This document shows positions 29,324-38,376 of a DNA stretch of 47,055 nt, piece by piece. Under the pieces are notes generated by a model that did not search any database, was not told where the DNA came from, and worked only from the letters and a program-made list of their open reading frames with translations. This stretch comes from Aeropyrum sp. (GTDB lineage: Archaea; Thermoproteota; Thermoprotei_A; Sulfolobales; Acidilobaceae). The stretch is taken from contig WAKF01000089.1 in the NCBI GenBank assembly GCA_015523465.1, positions 1 to 47,055 on the forward strand. Reading direction: 5' to 3'. A program made the translations under genes and the position numbers. Positions within the stretch are counted from its first letter, which is position 1; every line of letters starts with the position of its first letter.

Positions 29324-30634
29324 CTAGGATCTACATGCTGGTAAAAGCTTTTCGATGGTGCTAGTTACAGCTCTAGCCTTATTCTCTACCTCCTCAGCAT
29401 GCTCCTCTAGCTCCACAAGCTTTGATTCGATCCTGCGCCGGCTGCATCCCGTAGCCCTCGCTTTGAACACCTTCTCCGGGCTCCACAGGCTGACTATGCC
29501 TTGTGATGCTATTTTAGAGTAGGCATTTCTGAATGGCATGCCCTCTTCTAGGCTTAGCCTTTCAGCCTCCTCAGCGCTATACGGTTTAGCCTCCTCCAGG
29601 ATCTTTAAGGACCTGCTCCTTCGGGGCTTTATGCTGGATGCTAGGGATACTAGTATCTCGGCTGCTTTCAGAGCAGCATCTAGGACCTCGCTATAAGCCC
29701 TGTTAGCTTCCTGGAGGTCTAGGTTGTATGAGTATCTCAACTTACCGGTTATGACGTGTGGAGTGATCGACTTAACTATGCATTCCGAGGCCGTAGCTCT
29801 CAGTATCTCCAGGGTGACAGGGTTCTCTTTGTGGGGCATGAAGCTACTCGTAGCTAAGTGGCTTGACGGCAGGCCTATCAGCCTTAGCTCGTGGAGCTGT
29901 ATGAGGTCCTCTGCTATCCTAGACATCTCAGTGCATGCTACGCCTAAGGCCGAAGAGGCTAGGGTTAAGAAGGCCCTGGAGGCTACAGCGTAGTAGGGGG
30001 AGGCGTAAACTCCCTTGAAGCCTAGGTGAGAGGCTATCTTCTCTTCGTTAATAGGGGCGAGGCTACCAGCCCCTGCCGCCGCTCCAAGGGGGCTTTTAGA
30101 GAGGGCGAGTCCCGCAGAATACAGTAGAGTCTCTGCTGCTTCTAGCAAGCTCTCTGAGTAGGCTAGCGTGATGCACGCCCAAGAAAGAACATACGCTACT
30201 TCACCGTGGGTAAAGCCCGGCATAGGGTCCCATGTCGCTGTTGAGAGGAAGGACCTACTGGCTTCTGCCAGCTTCAACGCTAGGTTGGATGCTGTGTATG
30301 CTATGTAGAGTCTGAGGGCCGCTGCCACATGGTCATTCCTGCTTCTTCCGAGGGGAAACCATGCCCCTTGTGGTGAGGCTTCAAGCATTGCCTCCTCTAT
30401 CGCCTCCCATAGGTCTTCGTAGCCCTCGTTGGGCGGATTGCATGATACCCTCTCTACGGCTTCCGTCAGAGTCTTCACATCAACGTCTGCGATGTAGCCT
30501 AGCCTGGCAAGCTCTCCTAAGTGGGCTTTAACTACTGCAGCTATGAAACGCGATATTCTGGCATCGTGGCTGAGGCTTGATGTGTACTTGTATACCTCGT
30601 CTCCGCCTAGCCCCTTGATCTCCCTATACCTCAC
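29324..30634 (-). CDS. argH: Argininosuccinate lyase
   Basis: This 436-residue enzyme of the fumarase/aspartase superfamily splits argininosuccinate to arginine and fumarate, the last step of arginine synthesis. The signature loop is TSSFMPHKENPVTLE (around 262-276), carrying the catalytic serine; most relatives have GSS rather than TSS. PLGRSRNDHVAAALRLY near 90-110 is the second conserved segment. FTHGEVAYVL stands where many enzymes have the HTHLQ motif, a noticeable divergence. The GTG at 30634 lies inside the end of argG, giving an 11-base overlap. Length is near the usual 450-470. Confidence 0.92.
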   Translation of the reverse strand: MRYREIKGLGGDEVYKYTSSLSHDARISRFIAAVVKAHLGELARLGYIADVDVKTLTEAVERVSCNPPNEGYEDLWEAIEEAMLEASPQGAWFPLGRSRNDHVAAALRLYIAYTASNLALKLAEASRSFLSTATWDPMPGFTHGEVAYVLSWACITLAYSESLLEAAETLLYSAGLALSKSPLGAAAGAGSLAPINEEKIASHLGFKGVYASPYYAVASRAFLTLASSALGVACTEMSRIAEDLIQLHELRLIGLPSSHLATSSFMPHKENPVTLEILRATASECIVKSITPHVITGKLRYSYNLDLQEANRAYSEVLDAALKAAEILVSLASSIKPRRSRSLKILEEAKPYSAEEAERLSLEEGMPFRNAYSKIASQGIVSLWSPEKVFKARATGCSRRRIESKLVELEEHAEEVENKARAVTSTIEKLLPACRS

Positions 30635-31835
30635 CGCCAGCTAGCCCCCGCGCCTTAGCCGCAGCTATGCTGTGCATCGTATAGATCTTGACGAACCCTT
30701 CAGCCTCCATTCCTTCAGGGTACCATCCCTTATTATAGTCTATGGCTTCATGGGAATAGCTAGTATACCACGCCTCTCTCCCCACGACTTGGAGAGAGCC
30801 CTTGTACACCTTCAGCTTTACCAAGCCAGCTACAAACCTGTTCATAGAGTCTATAGCCGCTTCTAAGTGGAGCCTTAGGGGCTCCACCCATAATCCATTA
30901 TAGACTAAGTCGCTCCACGCCTGGTCAAGCGTTCTCTTAAACCTATACTCTAGGGGTGTGTAAACCGTCTTCTCTAGGTCCCTATGAGCTTCTATGAGCG
31001 TTAGAGCGGCTGGAGCCTCGTAAACCTCCCTAGACTTTAACCCCACGACCCTATTCTCAATATGGTCTATCCTGCCGAAGCCGTGAGCCCCCACAGCCCT
31101 GTTAAGGTATGATATTATCTTTTCAGGCTGCATTCGCTCGCCGTTAACGGCGACAGGAACTCCCCCTCTAAACTCGATCTCCAAGTAGAGGGGGTCGTCT
31201 GGAGCCTTCCGGGGGTCTATAGTCCAAGCAAAGACCTCCTCTGGAGGCTCTTTGGAGGGGTCGTCTAACACTCCCCCTTCAATACTCCTTGTCCACAGGT
31301 TTTCATCTATACTATACTTATCGTGGCCCCCTTCTACCTTGAATCCCTTGCTCCTAAGCATCTCCAGAGACTTAGACCTTGTGAGTTTGAGGCTCCTTAC
31401 AGGCGCTAGAATCCCTATATCATCTCCAAGGTAGTATCTTAGCGTGGAGTCAAACCTAACCTGATCGTTACCTTTCCCCGTGCACCCATGAGCTACCGCG
31501 TCGGCCCCAACCTTCTTGGCGATCTCAGCCACCTTTAAGGCGATAAGTGGTCTAGCCAGCGCAGTGCCTAGAGGGTACTTGTCCTCATAGAGGGCGTTAG
31601 CCTTTACAGCCTTGAAGGCGTACTTGGAGGCAAATTCCTCCTTGGCGTTTATAGTGTAGTGCTCTGTCGCCCCCAGCTTGTAGGCTCTCTCCTCTACTCC
31701 CTCGAGGACGTCTTCTTGCCCCACATCAACCGTAACAGTCACTACTTCATATCCTTCCTCTTTTAGTAGTAAGAGGACTGCTGAGGTATCGAGGCCTCCA
31801 GAGTATGCAAGGACGACCCTACCCTTGCCCGCCAA
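30624..31835 (-). CDS. argG: Argininosuccinate synthase
   Basis: This 403-residue ATP-dependent enzyme joins citrulline and aspartate. The ATP-pyrophosphatase loop is LAYSGGLDTSAVLLLL, with SGGLDTS at 12-18. Further conserved segments are VAHGCTGKGNDQVRFD, GILAPVRSLKLTRSKSLEML and DENLWTRSIEGGVLDDPSKEPPEE. Length is standard. The start is TTG at 31835. A TATA box (31863-31869) places transcription start only a few bases upstream, so the message is nearly leaderless. It is followed by argH with an overlap, giving a two-gene arginine operon. The usual lysine/arginine LysW genes are not here. Confidence 0.97.
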   Translation of the reverse strand: MAGKGRVVLAYSGGLDTSAVLLLLKEEGYEVVTVTVDVGQEDVLEGVEERAYKLGATEHYTINAKEEFASKYAFKAVKANALYEDKYPLGTALARPLIALKVAEIAKKVGADAVAHGCTGKGNDQVRFDSTLRYYLGDDIGILAPVRSLKLTRSKSLEMLRSKGFKVEGGHDKYSIDENLWTRSIEGGVLDDPSKEPPEEVFAWTIDPRKAPDDPLYLEIEFRGGVPVAVNGERMQPEKIISYLNRAVGAHGFGRIDHIENRVVGLKSREVYEAPAALTLIEAHRDLEKTVYTPLEYRFKRTLDQAWSDLVYNGLWVEPLRLHLEAAIDSMNRFVAGLVKLKVYKGSLQVVGREAWYTSYSHEAIDYNKGWYPEGMEAEGFVKIYTMHSIAAAKARGLAGGEV

Positions 31836-31860
31836 CCTACAGCCCTAGACTGTATTTACG

Positions 31861-31870
31861 TTGTATAACT
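31861..31870 (-). promoter_or_regulatory. TATA box of argGH
   Basis: AGTTATACAA on the minus strand lies 26-35 bases before the TTG start of argG. With the normal 25-base spacing, transcription starts within a few bases of the coding region. Confidence 0.5.
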
Positions 31871-31930
31871 AGGGTAGAGATAGATGGAATCCCTCGTTAC
31901 ATTGTAATGGGTGGAATGATACGTATGTGA

Positions 31931-34519
31931 CTATATGGTCCTTTCAGCCCTTGCCTCAGGGTCTATGCTCCTAGCAGCCTCTAAAGCCTTGCCAGTAACG
32001 GTCCTGTTGCCATCGGCTATAGTTAGTGATACACGTGATACAAGCCCCTTAAGCTCTAAGTCCTCGAGTATCTTTAAGGCCCATAGAGCCTCTCCGTCGA
32101 AGCTGACCATTAGCTTGCCTGAGGGGCTTTCGCTTCCCGCGTAACCCCAGGCTAGGACTCTCACCTTCACCCTACCCGGTATCACGCTTAAAGCTGCGAT
32201 AACAGCTTCGGGAGAGGCTTCTATAACTATACCTTTACCCTCGCCTTCCCGAGCCTTCTTAGCCTCTTCAAGTACCTCTTCCTCTCTACCTGGAAGGCAG
32301 AGTGCGAATTTCAACGCTTTAATGCCTCCAGGTGGAGGAGAACAGTAGGTCCTACCCTGAGATACTACTCCGACTACCCCCGATGCGAGGAGAGCCTTCA
32401 AAACATTCTCTAGACCTTGCTCTCCAGCTTCAATCATTGGCATTGAAGGGTTAGCTGTGAAGTATTCTAGTATCTTGCTGAAATGTACTGGCTCTCTCGA
32501 AGCTAGAGTCTTAACTGCCTCTTCAACAAGCCTTGGAGGCGGCTGCCTTAACAGTTTACCCCTCTCTGCTAGCTTATATCTAACTACAGCCCATAATCCG
32601 CCTTCTCCAGCGGGGCTTAAGGGTGCCGAGGCTAACTTTATCCCTCCATTACTTCTTTCCACGGGGTACCAGGCCTCGTAGTAGAGACTAGCTGAGTCCC
32701 TAGCTAAGATGATGCTAGCAGCCTCTTCTACTTCCCTCAGCTTAGACCTAGCTTCGCCTCCCACATTGGGGCTAGAGAGTAGTTCCCTAGAAGCTATGTA
32801 TAATGCTGCGGCCTCGAGGAGCCTCTCGTAAACTCTTTTTTCCGGTTTTAGAAGTATTATTGTGTTTACGTGCCTTCTCCAACCTCCACCCCTATAAGTC
32901 TCGAAGATAGACCGAGCATACCTATCAAACTCTAAGTCCTCCGAGTATGAGGGGTTAGCTAGGACTAGCTTTAACTCTGGTGTATCTGGCACTGCTTGAG
33001 GTTCCCGGGGCCATAGTACTACTTTTAGGGTAGGCGGAGCCTTGATTATTGCCTTCACCCGTTCGGCTACAAGTGATGCTGCTTCTCCTCTTCTAGTCGA
33101 TAAAATCTCTCGGGCCTTCCTCCGTGCTAGGAGGTATGCGTTGACTTCACTCTTAACATGATACATCTTATCCTTCCCTGAAGACTCAACGTGAACGTAC
33201 ATGGCTGTGTCCTCTATTATCTTTAGTGCATCCTCCACGTCGTTTCTAGTATGACCCCTGAGGGGAGTTATAGTTGAGAGTAGGACCTCTCTCGTGGAGA
33301 TCCCGCTTCCCGTTATGCTTGCTAGCGTTATTGCTGAGTAGACTTTTAGAGCTAGTTCTGATCCATGCCTTAGTATAGAACTTGTATCTGCTGCTACCGC
33401 AGTTCTAAGCCTAGGCGATATCGAGAGAAGTCTATCAGCAACTCTAGGATTGCTCACGTCAATGTCTGACGGCAATATGTAGTCTAGCCCTTCCCCGACA
33501 TTAGAGGCTACCTCCGCCATGAGTGAGAGAGTCCACGAAAGACTAGATTCTGCAGTGATCCTCTCAAGTATGTCAGCAAGCTGTGGGTGAAGAGGATATA
33601 GTGACTCCATCCTCTTAGGATAATCCTGTGGAGGAGATATTGAGGACCTGCGATACTCCTCGAGGTACATTGATGCCGCTGTTGAGGCCGCCTCAGGCCT
33701 TATATCCTTAAAGAGCGCTCTTCTCACTATCTCAGGCACTTCTGAAGGCGAAGTTGGAGCTAGGGGTCTAGCCCAGCGTAGAGCCGGCATCACGCTTGAT
33801 TCAGGTCCTACGGTCATCATACCTGTAGACACGGTAAACACTGCTATAGAGCGCGTCCTAGAGGTAAGCGCCTCTCCCAGGCTCTCCATGAACGCATATA
33901 CCCCCTCTAGCTCCCTTACAGCGTCTTGTGAGCCTGCAGACCTCAGTCTGGAAACGTAGATGTCAACTCCGTCGAAGAGCAGTACTGCAGAACCTCCTTC
34001 CTCTTCAGCAATGTCAAGGGCCTCGCCTAATGACTCTCCCCCTGGAGGACCTCCGGAGGACCTTACCTTACCGTCTGTTAAAGAGGATAATATATAGTCC
34101 CAGGCACTCCTCCACCCCATCGACCTTAAGTCTTCTGGTCCCACGCTTACCGCATCGAGTACGACTATCCTCGCAGCGCCTTCAGGCCTTGGGGTGTTTG
34201 AGTATGCAAGGGCTGCTTCAACTCTCGAGTCTTCAAGGCTAGCTTTAGGGTTTGAGGCTAGATGATAGAGTGCTATGAGAGTGTGGGTTTTACCCCAACC
34301 GCTAGGCGAGTATAAGAGCAGGCCTGGAGGACCTCCCTTGCCCTCCATTCTAGAGGCGAGCCAGCTTAGCGCTTGGGACAAACCTCTCGTCATATACGTC
34401 CTCTCGAAGAATAGCCTAGTGTCTACATAGGACCTATGCCCTAACCCCCGTACTACAGGCCAAAGGGAAGGCGAGAAGCTACTGTCGAGATCACGCCTAA
34501 GGCTCCATCCCTTAACCAA
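31931..34519 (-). CDS. DUF499-like P-loop ATPase, partner of the DUF1156-like protein
   Basis: This 862-residue protein resembles the archaeal DUF499/COG1483 ATPases. The N-terminal AAA-like core has Walker A YSPSGWGKTHTLIALYHLA with Lys77, the GKTHT-ALYH pattern typical of the family. SAVLLFDGVDIYVSRL is the Walker B strand, with Asp183 followed by Gly184 where the catalytic Glu is expected. An SIAVFTVSTG strand follows. The middle (about 280-420) is helical with winged-helix-like pieces, and the C-terminal 350 residues are alpha/beta with no motif I know. DUF499 proteins are usually encoded next to DUF1156 methylase-like genes in archaeal defence loci, as here. TTG start after GGGGGG. Its role is inferred from context only. 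Confidence 0.7.
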   Translation of the reverse strand: MVKGWSLRRDLDSSFSPSLWPVVRGLGHRSYVDTRLFFERTYMTRGLSQALSWLASRMEGKGGPPGLLLYSPSGWGKTHTLIALYHLASNPKASLEDSRVEAALAYSNTPRPEGAARIVVLDAVSVGPEDLRSMGWRSAWDYILSSLTDGKVRSSGGPPGGESLGEALDIAEEEGGSAVLLFDGVDIYVSRLRSAGSQDAVRELEGVYAFMESLGEALTSRTRSIAVFTVSTGMMTVGPESSVMPALRWARPLAPTSPSEVPEIVRRALFKDIRPEAASTAASMYLEEYRRSSISPPQDYPKRMESLYPLHPQLADILERITAESSLSWTLSLMAEVASNVGEGLDYILPSDIDVSNPRVADRLLSISPRLRTAVAADTSSILRHGSELALKVYSAITLASITGSGISTREVLLSTITPLRGHTRNDVEDALKIIEDTAMYVHVESSGKDKMYHVKSEVNAYLLARRKAREILSTRRGEAASLVAERVKAIIKAPPTLKVVLWPREPQAVPDTPELKLVLANPSYSEDLEFDRYARSIFETYRGGGWRRHVNTIILLKPEKRVYERLLEAAALYIASRELLSSPNVGGEARSKLREVEEAASIILARDSASLYYEAWYPVERSNGGIKLASAPLSPAGEGGLWAVVRYKLAERGKLLRQPPPRLVEEAVKTLASREPVHFSKILEYFTANPSMPMIEAGEQGLENVLKALLASGVVGVVSQGRTYCSPPPGGIKALKFALCLPGREEEVLEEAKKAREGEGKGIVIEASPEAVIAALSVIPGRVKVRVLAWGYAGSESPSGKLMVSFDGEALWALKILEDLELKGLVSRVSLTIADGNRTVTGKALEAARSIDPEARAERTI

Positions 34520-34547
34520 AGCCTAACCCCCCATTCCGGGATTAGCC

Positions 34548-36653
34548 TTAAGTGGCCCCTTGAAGGGGTAGGGGTGCACTGCAAGCGGGTTGGCTTGGAA
34601 GGGCGAAGCCCATCCTTTCTAGGGCCTTGATTATAATACACTCTGTGTGGCCTTCTCCGCCCTTTAACCTTCTAAGGAGGGACTCTTTGGGAGGCGTAGC
34701 CTCTTTAATATTAACAGGCCTTACCAGGCCTCCCTTCTCTCTAAAGCAGCATCTAAGCCCCGACTCCGGCTCCACACCCAACAGCTTCGATAGAAGGGAA
34801 TATGCTTCCCTAGATACAGGCCCCTCCGATATTAATGATAAATAGAGCAGTGTGAGGCCATCGAGGGGTGGTAGCCTAATTGCCAGCGTCTCTGATAGAG
34901 TAGATGCTATGACTTCCCCGATGATCCTAGAAGCTATATGACCTGTTGAGAGTCTAGCGCCAGTATACGAGGTTATGGGCCAGCATTTACTCGCTACTAC
35001 TCCAATAGCTTCAATAACAGAAGATACCGCTGCCGACGCCGCTCCGAGCCCCTGTTTGACCTTCAACGCAGCCCTTCTCGAAGCTTCTTCGGACAGCTTA
35101 GACCACACGCTAGGGTTCTCTAGGCATTCTCTAGGCTCAACCTTTACAGTTTCTAGCACCATGTTCCATAGTCTATATTGAACGCCCACGATCCTAGGGG
35201 ACCATCCCCTTTCTAGCAGCTCGTCAACTATGTACAATAGCCTGCGAGGTCCTCCTTCAACCGCGACAACTAGTCTCTCAACGCCTCTAATCCTTACTAG
35301 CGAAGCTATGCTGGTCAAAGCCTCTAGGCTAGGCCGGTATCCTATAGGGGGTGTGCCCGCGCTAAGCGCTCTTAAAGCCCACGAGCTATACGGAACAGCG
35401 CCGTAGAGAGGAACGTCAACCCTTATGTAGGCTACAGCTAGGCTAGCTTGTTTCGAAGTAACCGAGTCTCCATTAGATAAGGTTGTCCTTCTCGCAAGCA
35501 TTACAGCGTTCCTCGCCACACTCTCTAGAATTAAGGGTAGATGTGCTTCCCCGTGAATCCTAGGAAGGCCGGTAAGGCCCCTTACTCCCATCTTAAGCCT
35601 TCCGGGAGCCCCCCTCCTTTGATCCCAGGGAGTGAAAGCTGTTGATGCCGCTAGAGCCTCTAGGTAGGCAAGCACTATGTATGTGGCTGCAGCTTCGCCT
35701 GCGTTACTGCCGTAGCTTGCTTCAACCTCCTTTCTGGCTCTCCTTAAGGCTTTAATAGCTTCTGCGTGGGCTAGGAGCTGCCTTGCAGTGAACATCTTGT
35801 AAGCCACGTCAACGCCATAGTATTTGAGGGGGGAGTAGGGTAGGGGGTCTGATGGTATTAAGCCCCTCGAAGCTAGGTAAGGCCACTCCTTAGCCAGGGC
35901 TCTGAGTAAACTCTCACTGCTATCTTCAAGGCCTCCAGCGTCTTCAAAGCCCCTAGAAGTCTTGACGGCTGCAAGCTTTAGAGGATGTAACCCCCACTTG
36001 CCTTCGCTCCACGAGTCCAACACTCTCTTATAAGCCTTCCTAGCGTCATCGACGGTCATCACAGAGCCGTCAGGGCATCTTACTACTCTACCTCTTACAG
36101 TAGCTAGCTCCCTTCTAGCCTTTTCAAGCGACGACACCCTTACGACTCGAAACACTTCACCCTCATAGTATAGCGCTAGCCTGCGTTCTTCCCAGACGAT
36201 GGGATCCCCTATTACAGGTGCTTCAGAGCCTCCGGGGCACTTAACGACCCGCACCCACACGTACCCTTCAATGTCGTCGCCCGGGTAAAGCTTCTTCAAA
36301 GGAGTCCTTAATGCCTCTAAGAATATTGATGCTGCCTCCTCAACTATACGCTCCAGCTTAGGACCTAGCAGTCTAGGATACGATAACCTAGCCTTCAACT
36401 CCAGCTCTCTCACGGGCTCTAAGGCCGTTGCTTCGACTTCAACGCCTGAAGAGGCTAGGACCTCGCTTACCCCCCAAACTCCATATTCGAATACATAAGC
36501 TTTATCCTTCTTAGCTGCCTTAGGAGGAGTACAAGCTCGACCACCTAAAGAATCTCTAAACCTACCCCAGGCCCCTGTTACTAAGGAGGCTACGGCCGCC
36601 GCCAAGCACTTATCACAGTAGAAGCCTTCTAGAAGCGTTTGGACGGGCTGCAA
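34548..36653 (-). CDS. DUF1156/COG1743-like protein, methyltransferase motifs degenerate
   Basis: This 701-residue protein lines up with COG1743 adenine-specific DNA methylase-like proteins: GVEVEATALEPVRELELKA and LSYPRLLG, then YVWVRVVKCPGG, DSWSEGKWGLHP, VDVAYKMFTARQLLAHAEAI, and the TYIVLAYLEALAASTAF region. In the family the SAM site is DPFAGGG and the catalytic site DPPYYD. Here the equivalents are FEYGVWG (55-61) and VDVPLYG (Asp413 onward), so both look lost. The usual N-terminal WWARRP segment is also missing; a single CxxC (Cys13/16) stands there. The start is an unsupported TTG, so the N terminus is unsure. It lies 28 bases before the DUF499-like gene, a probable two-gene operon. 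DNA binding without methylation is a reasonable guess. Confidence 0.65.
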   Translation of the reverse strand: MQPVQTLLEGFYCDKCLAAAVASLVTGAWGRFRDSLGGRACTPPKAAKKDKAYVFEYGVWGVSEVLASSGVEVEATALEPVRELELKARLSYPRLLGPKLERIVEEAASIFLEALRTPLKKLYPGDDIEGYVWVRVVKCPGGSEAPVIGDPIVWEERRLALYYEGEVFRVVRVSSLEKARRELATVRGRVVRCPDGSVMTVDDARKAYKRVLDSWSEGKWGLHPLKLAAVKTSRGFEDAGGLEDSSESLLRALAKEWPYLASRGLIPSDPLPYSPLKYYGVDVAYKMFTARQLLAHAEAIKALRRARKEVEASYGSNAGEAAATYIVLAYLEALAASTAFTPWDQRRGAPGRLKMGVRGLTGLPRIHGEAHLPLILESVARNAVMLARRTTLSNGDSVTSKQASLAVAYIRVDVPLYGAVPYSSWALRALSAGTPPIGYRPSLEALTSIASLVRIRGVERLVVAVEGGPRRLLYIVDELLERGWSPRIVGVQYRLWNMVLETVKVEPRECLENPSVWSKLSEEASRRAALKVKQGLGAASAAVSSVIEAIGVVASKCWPITSYTGARLSTGHIASRIIGEVIASTLSETLAIRLPPLDGLTLLYLSLISEGPVSREAYSLLSKLLGVEPESGLRCCFREKGGLVRPVNIKEATPPKESLLRRLKGGEGHTECIIIKALERMGFALPSQPACSAPLPLQGAT

Positions 36654-36767
36654 GTCTAGAAACCCTAGGAGGACTATTGGCGGATTCGTTAAGAGGGGTT
36701 GACCCCCTAACTTCTAACAGGCTAATAAAGCCTGATTCTCCTACACGCTAGGTAGGGCTGGAGCATA

Positions 36768-37772
36768 TTGAGTCGTAGCTACTCGGATCTCCTAGAGGAG
36801 GCTTCTAAGCTAGCTAGGGTTGTAGACCACTATGTCCTAGACACTGCTCAGACTTACCCACAGAAGCTAGCTGATGCTAGCCTACACCTCTTCAAGGCTG
36901 GAGGTAAGAGGTTGAGACCCACTATAACCCTGTTAGCCGCCAGAATGTTGGGGGGCTTGGAGGCAGAGATGAGAGCCGTTCCGTTGGCTAGCGCTGTAGA
37001 GGTGGCCCACACTTTCACGCTTATACACGACGATATAATGGATAAAGATGAAATGAGGAGGGGAGTGCCTACTACCCATGTAGTATATGGTGAGGACTGG
37101 GCCATACTCGCGGGGGACCTGCTACACGCCCTATCATTCCATTACATAGCCCGGGGGGTTGAGAGGGGTCTCACCCACGAGCAGGTCTATAGGGCTCTTA
37201 AGGCTCTCAGCGACGCCGCAATATACGTTTCCCGGGGTCAAGCTCTGGATATGCTATTCGAGGGAACGTGGAACGTCGGAGTTAGTGATTACCTTAACAT
37301 GGTTAGGCTGAAGACGGGGGCTATGATAGAAGCCGCTGCAAGGCTTGGAGCAATAGCAGCCGGCTCTCCGAAGGAAGCTGAAGACGCTCTAGGCCTTTAC
37401 GGGTGTTTTACTGGGGTGGCCTTCCAGATTAAAGATGATATACTAGGTGTATTTGGCGACCCTAGAGTCACGGGCAAGCCTGTATACAGCGACCTGAGGA
37501 GGGGGAAGAAGACGTTACTCGTCATATATGCCGTGAGCGAGGCCGGTAGAAAGGAGCTCGTAGAGCTTATAGGCCCTGAGGCTGGGGAGGACGACCTCAG
37601 GCGTGCCGCTAAAATCATAGAGGAGTCTGGCGCCCTAGATTATGCCTTAAAGACTGCATTCAGATACGCCGAGAAGGCTAGAGAAGTCCTAAGTGGCGTT
37701 GACGCAGTTGATAGCAAGGCTAAGAAGCTGCTAGCCGACTTAGCATTATACTCTGTAGAAAGAGATAGGTGA
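36768..37772 (+). CDS. Polyprenyl (geranylgeranyl or farnesylgeranyl) diphosphate synthase
   Basis: This 334-residue trans-prenyltransferase makes the C20 or C25 chain of archaeal membrane lipids. GGKRLRPTITLLAARM is the first conserved region. The first aspartate-rich motif is DDIMD at 88-92 with RRGVPTTH after it, and LKTGAMIEAAARLGA follows. The second motif is FQIKDDILGVFGD with Asp223-Asp224, the DDxxG form common in archaea. Chain length is not decided from sequence. The start is TTG 36768 after GGAG. It heads an apparent operon with an unknown gene (seven-base gap) and the CYTH gene. It is divergent from the DUF1156-like gene. Confidence 0.95.
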   Translation: MSRSYSDLLEEASKLARVVDHYVLDTAQTYPQKLADASLHLFKAGGKRLRPTITLLAARMLGGLEAEMRAVPLASAVEVAHTFTLIHDDIMDKDEMRRGVPTTHVVYGEDWAILAGDLLHALSFHYIARGVERGLTHEQVYRALKALSDAAIYVSRGQALDMLFEGTWNVGVSDYLNMVRLKTGAMIEAAARLGAIAAGSPKEAEDALGLYGCFTGVAFQIKDDILGVFGDPRVTGKPVYSDLRRGKKTLLVIYAVSEAGRKELVELIGPEAGEDDLRRAAKIIEESGALDYALKTAFRYAEKAREVLSGVDAVDSKAKKLLADLALYSVERDR

Positions 37773-37779
37773 AGCCATT

Positions 37780-38298
37780 ATGACTGTATCAGAGCCGAGC
37801 GGGTATGGCCCTGAGGACTACAGGTTTCCTGAGCTATATGTTGAGGGCGGTGAGTCATCAAAGTGTGTGTGGGTTGACGAGGCTAGGGGACGCTACCTTC
37901 GAAGACCTTGTGAAGGCTGCGTGAAGCTATGCTTAATACCATACGAGGAAGCTTGGATGAAGGTCGTTGACCCCCTTCGAGCGGAGATTGTTAGGCGTGC
38001 TGCAGTAGTTATACCCTGGGAAGACTATAGAGCCCTATATCTTAGGCCCGGTGTTAAAGTGAAGCTTGTAGAAGCGCGTGGAGTTGACGTTAGCCATGTA
38101 GGCTTTGAGGGCGAGAGGGTAAGGGAGAGGAGTGTACTAGCCTACATACTTACTGGCAAGGGAGAAACTAGGACTTTAAGGGCGGGGGAAAAGGGCATAG
38201 TAGCCCTCATACTAACAGACTTCTCCGTAGCACCGCCCCGATATACATATACATTAATCCCGGAAGAGGATGCAGTATGGTTGGAGCCGGGGCAGTGA
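37780..38298 (+). CDS. Unknown 172-residue protein in the isoprenoid operon
   Basis: I do not recognise a family. The first 60 residues are acidic and contain three cysteines in RRPCEGCVKLCLIPYEEAW, a possible metal or cluster site. The rest looks like beta-rich soluble protein (VVIPWEDYRALYLRPGVKV, SVLAYILTGKGETRTL, VALILTDFSVAPPRYTYTLIPEEDAVWLEPGQ). There is no membrane segment or signal. The ATG follows the synthase stop by seven bases, so it is translated from the same message. A role in lipid metabolism is suggested only by position. The stop codon overlaps a possible C box of a small RNA. Confidence 0.75.
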   Translation: MTVSEPSGYGPEDYRFPELYVEGGESSKCVWVDEARGRYLRRPCEGCVKLCLIPYEEAWMKVVDPLRAEIVRRAAVVIPWEDYRALYLRPGVKVKLVEARGVDVSHVGFEGERVRERSVLAYILTGKGETRTLRAGEKGIVALILTDFSVAPPRYTYTLIPEEDAVWLEPGQ

Positions 38299-38358
38299 TG
38301 AGTGGTGACGGCTGTGAGCCCTCAGGGGGCTGTGAGCATATGTCACCCTCGCTGAGCC
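38291..38358 (+). ncRNA. Candidate C/D-box-like RNA or structured leader
   Basis: GTGATGA (38295-38301) fits the C box and CTGA (38352-38355) the D box of an archaeal guide RNA. Both are flanked by GGC and GCC, able to close the terminal stem, at the usual 60-base size. The middle shows the direct repeat GGCTGTGAGC at 38310-38319 and 38328-38337, and paired arms AGCCC/GGGCT inside GTGAC/GTCAC. No clean D' or C' boxes are seen, so it could equally be a structured leader of the CYTH gene. Confidence 0.3.
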
Positions 38359-38376
38359 TTCACACGGGTGTACATT

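Noticed and set aside
31931-36653. Complete DISARM-type or similar defence island
   Set aside because: Only the DUF1156-like and DUF499-like genes are present. No adjacent helicase, nuclease or PLD protein lies on either side, and the neighbours are argGH and an isoprenyl synthase.
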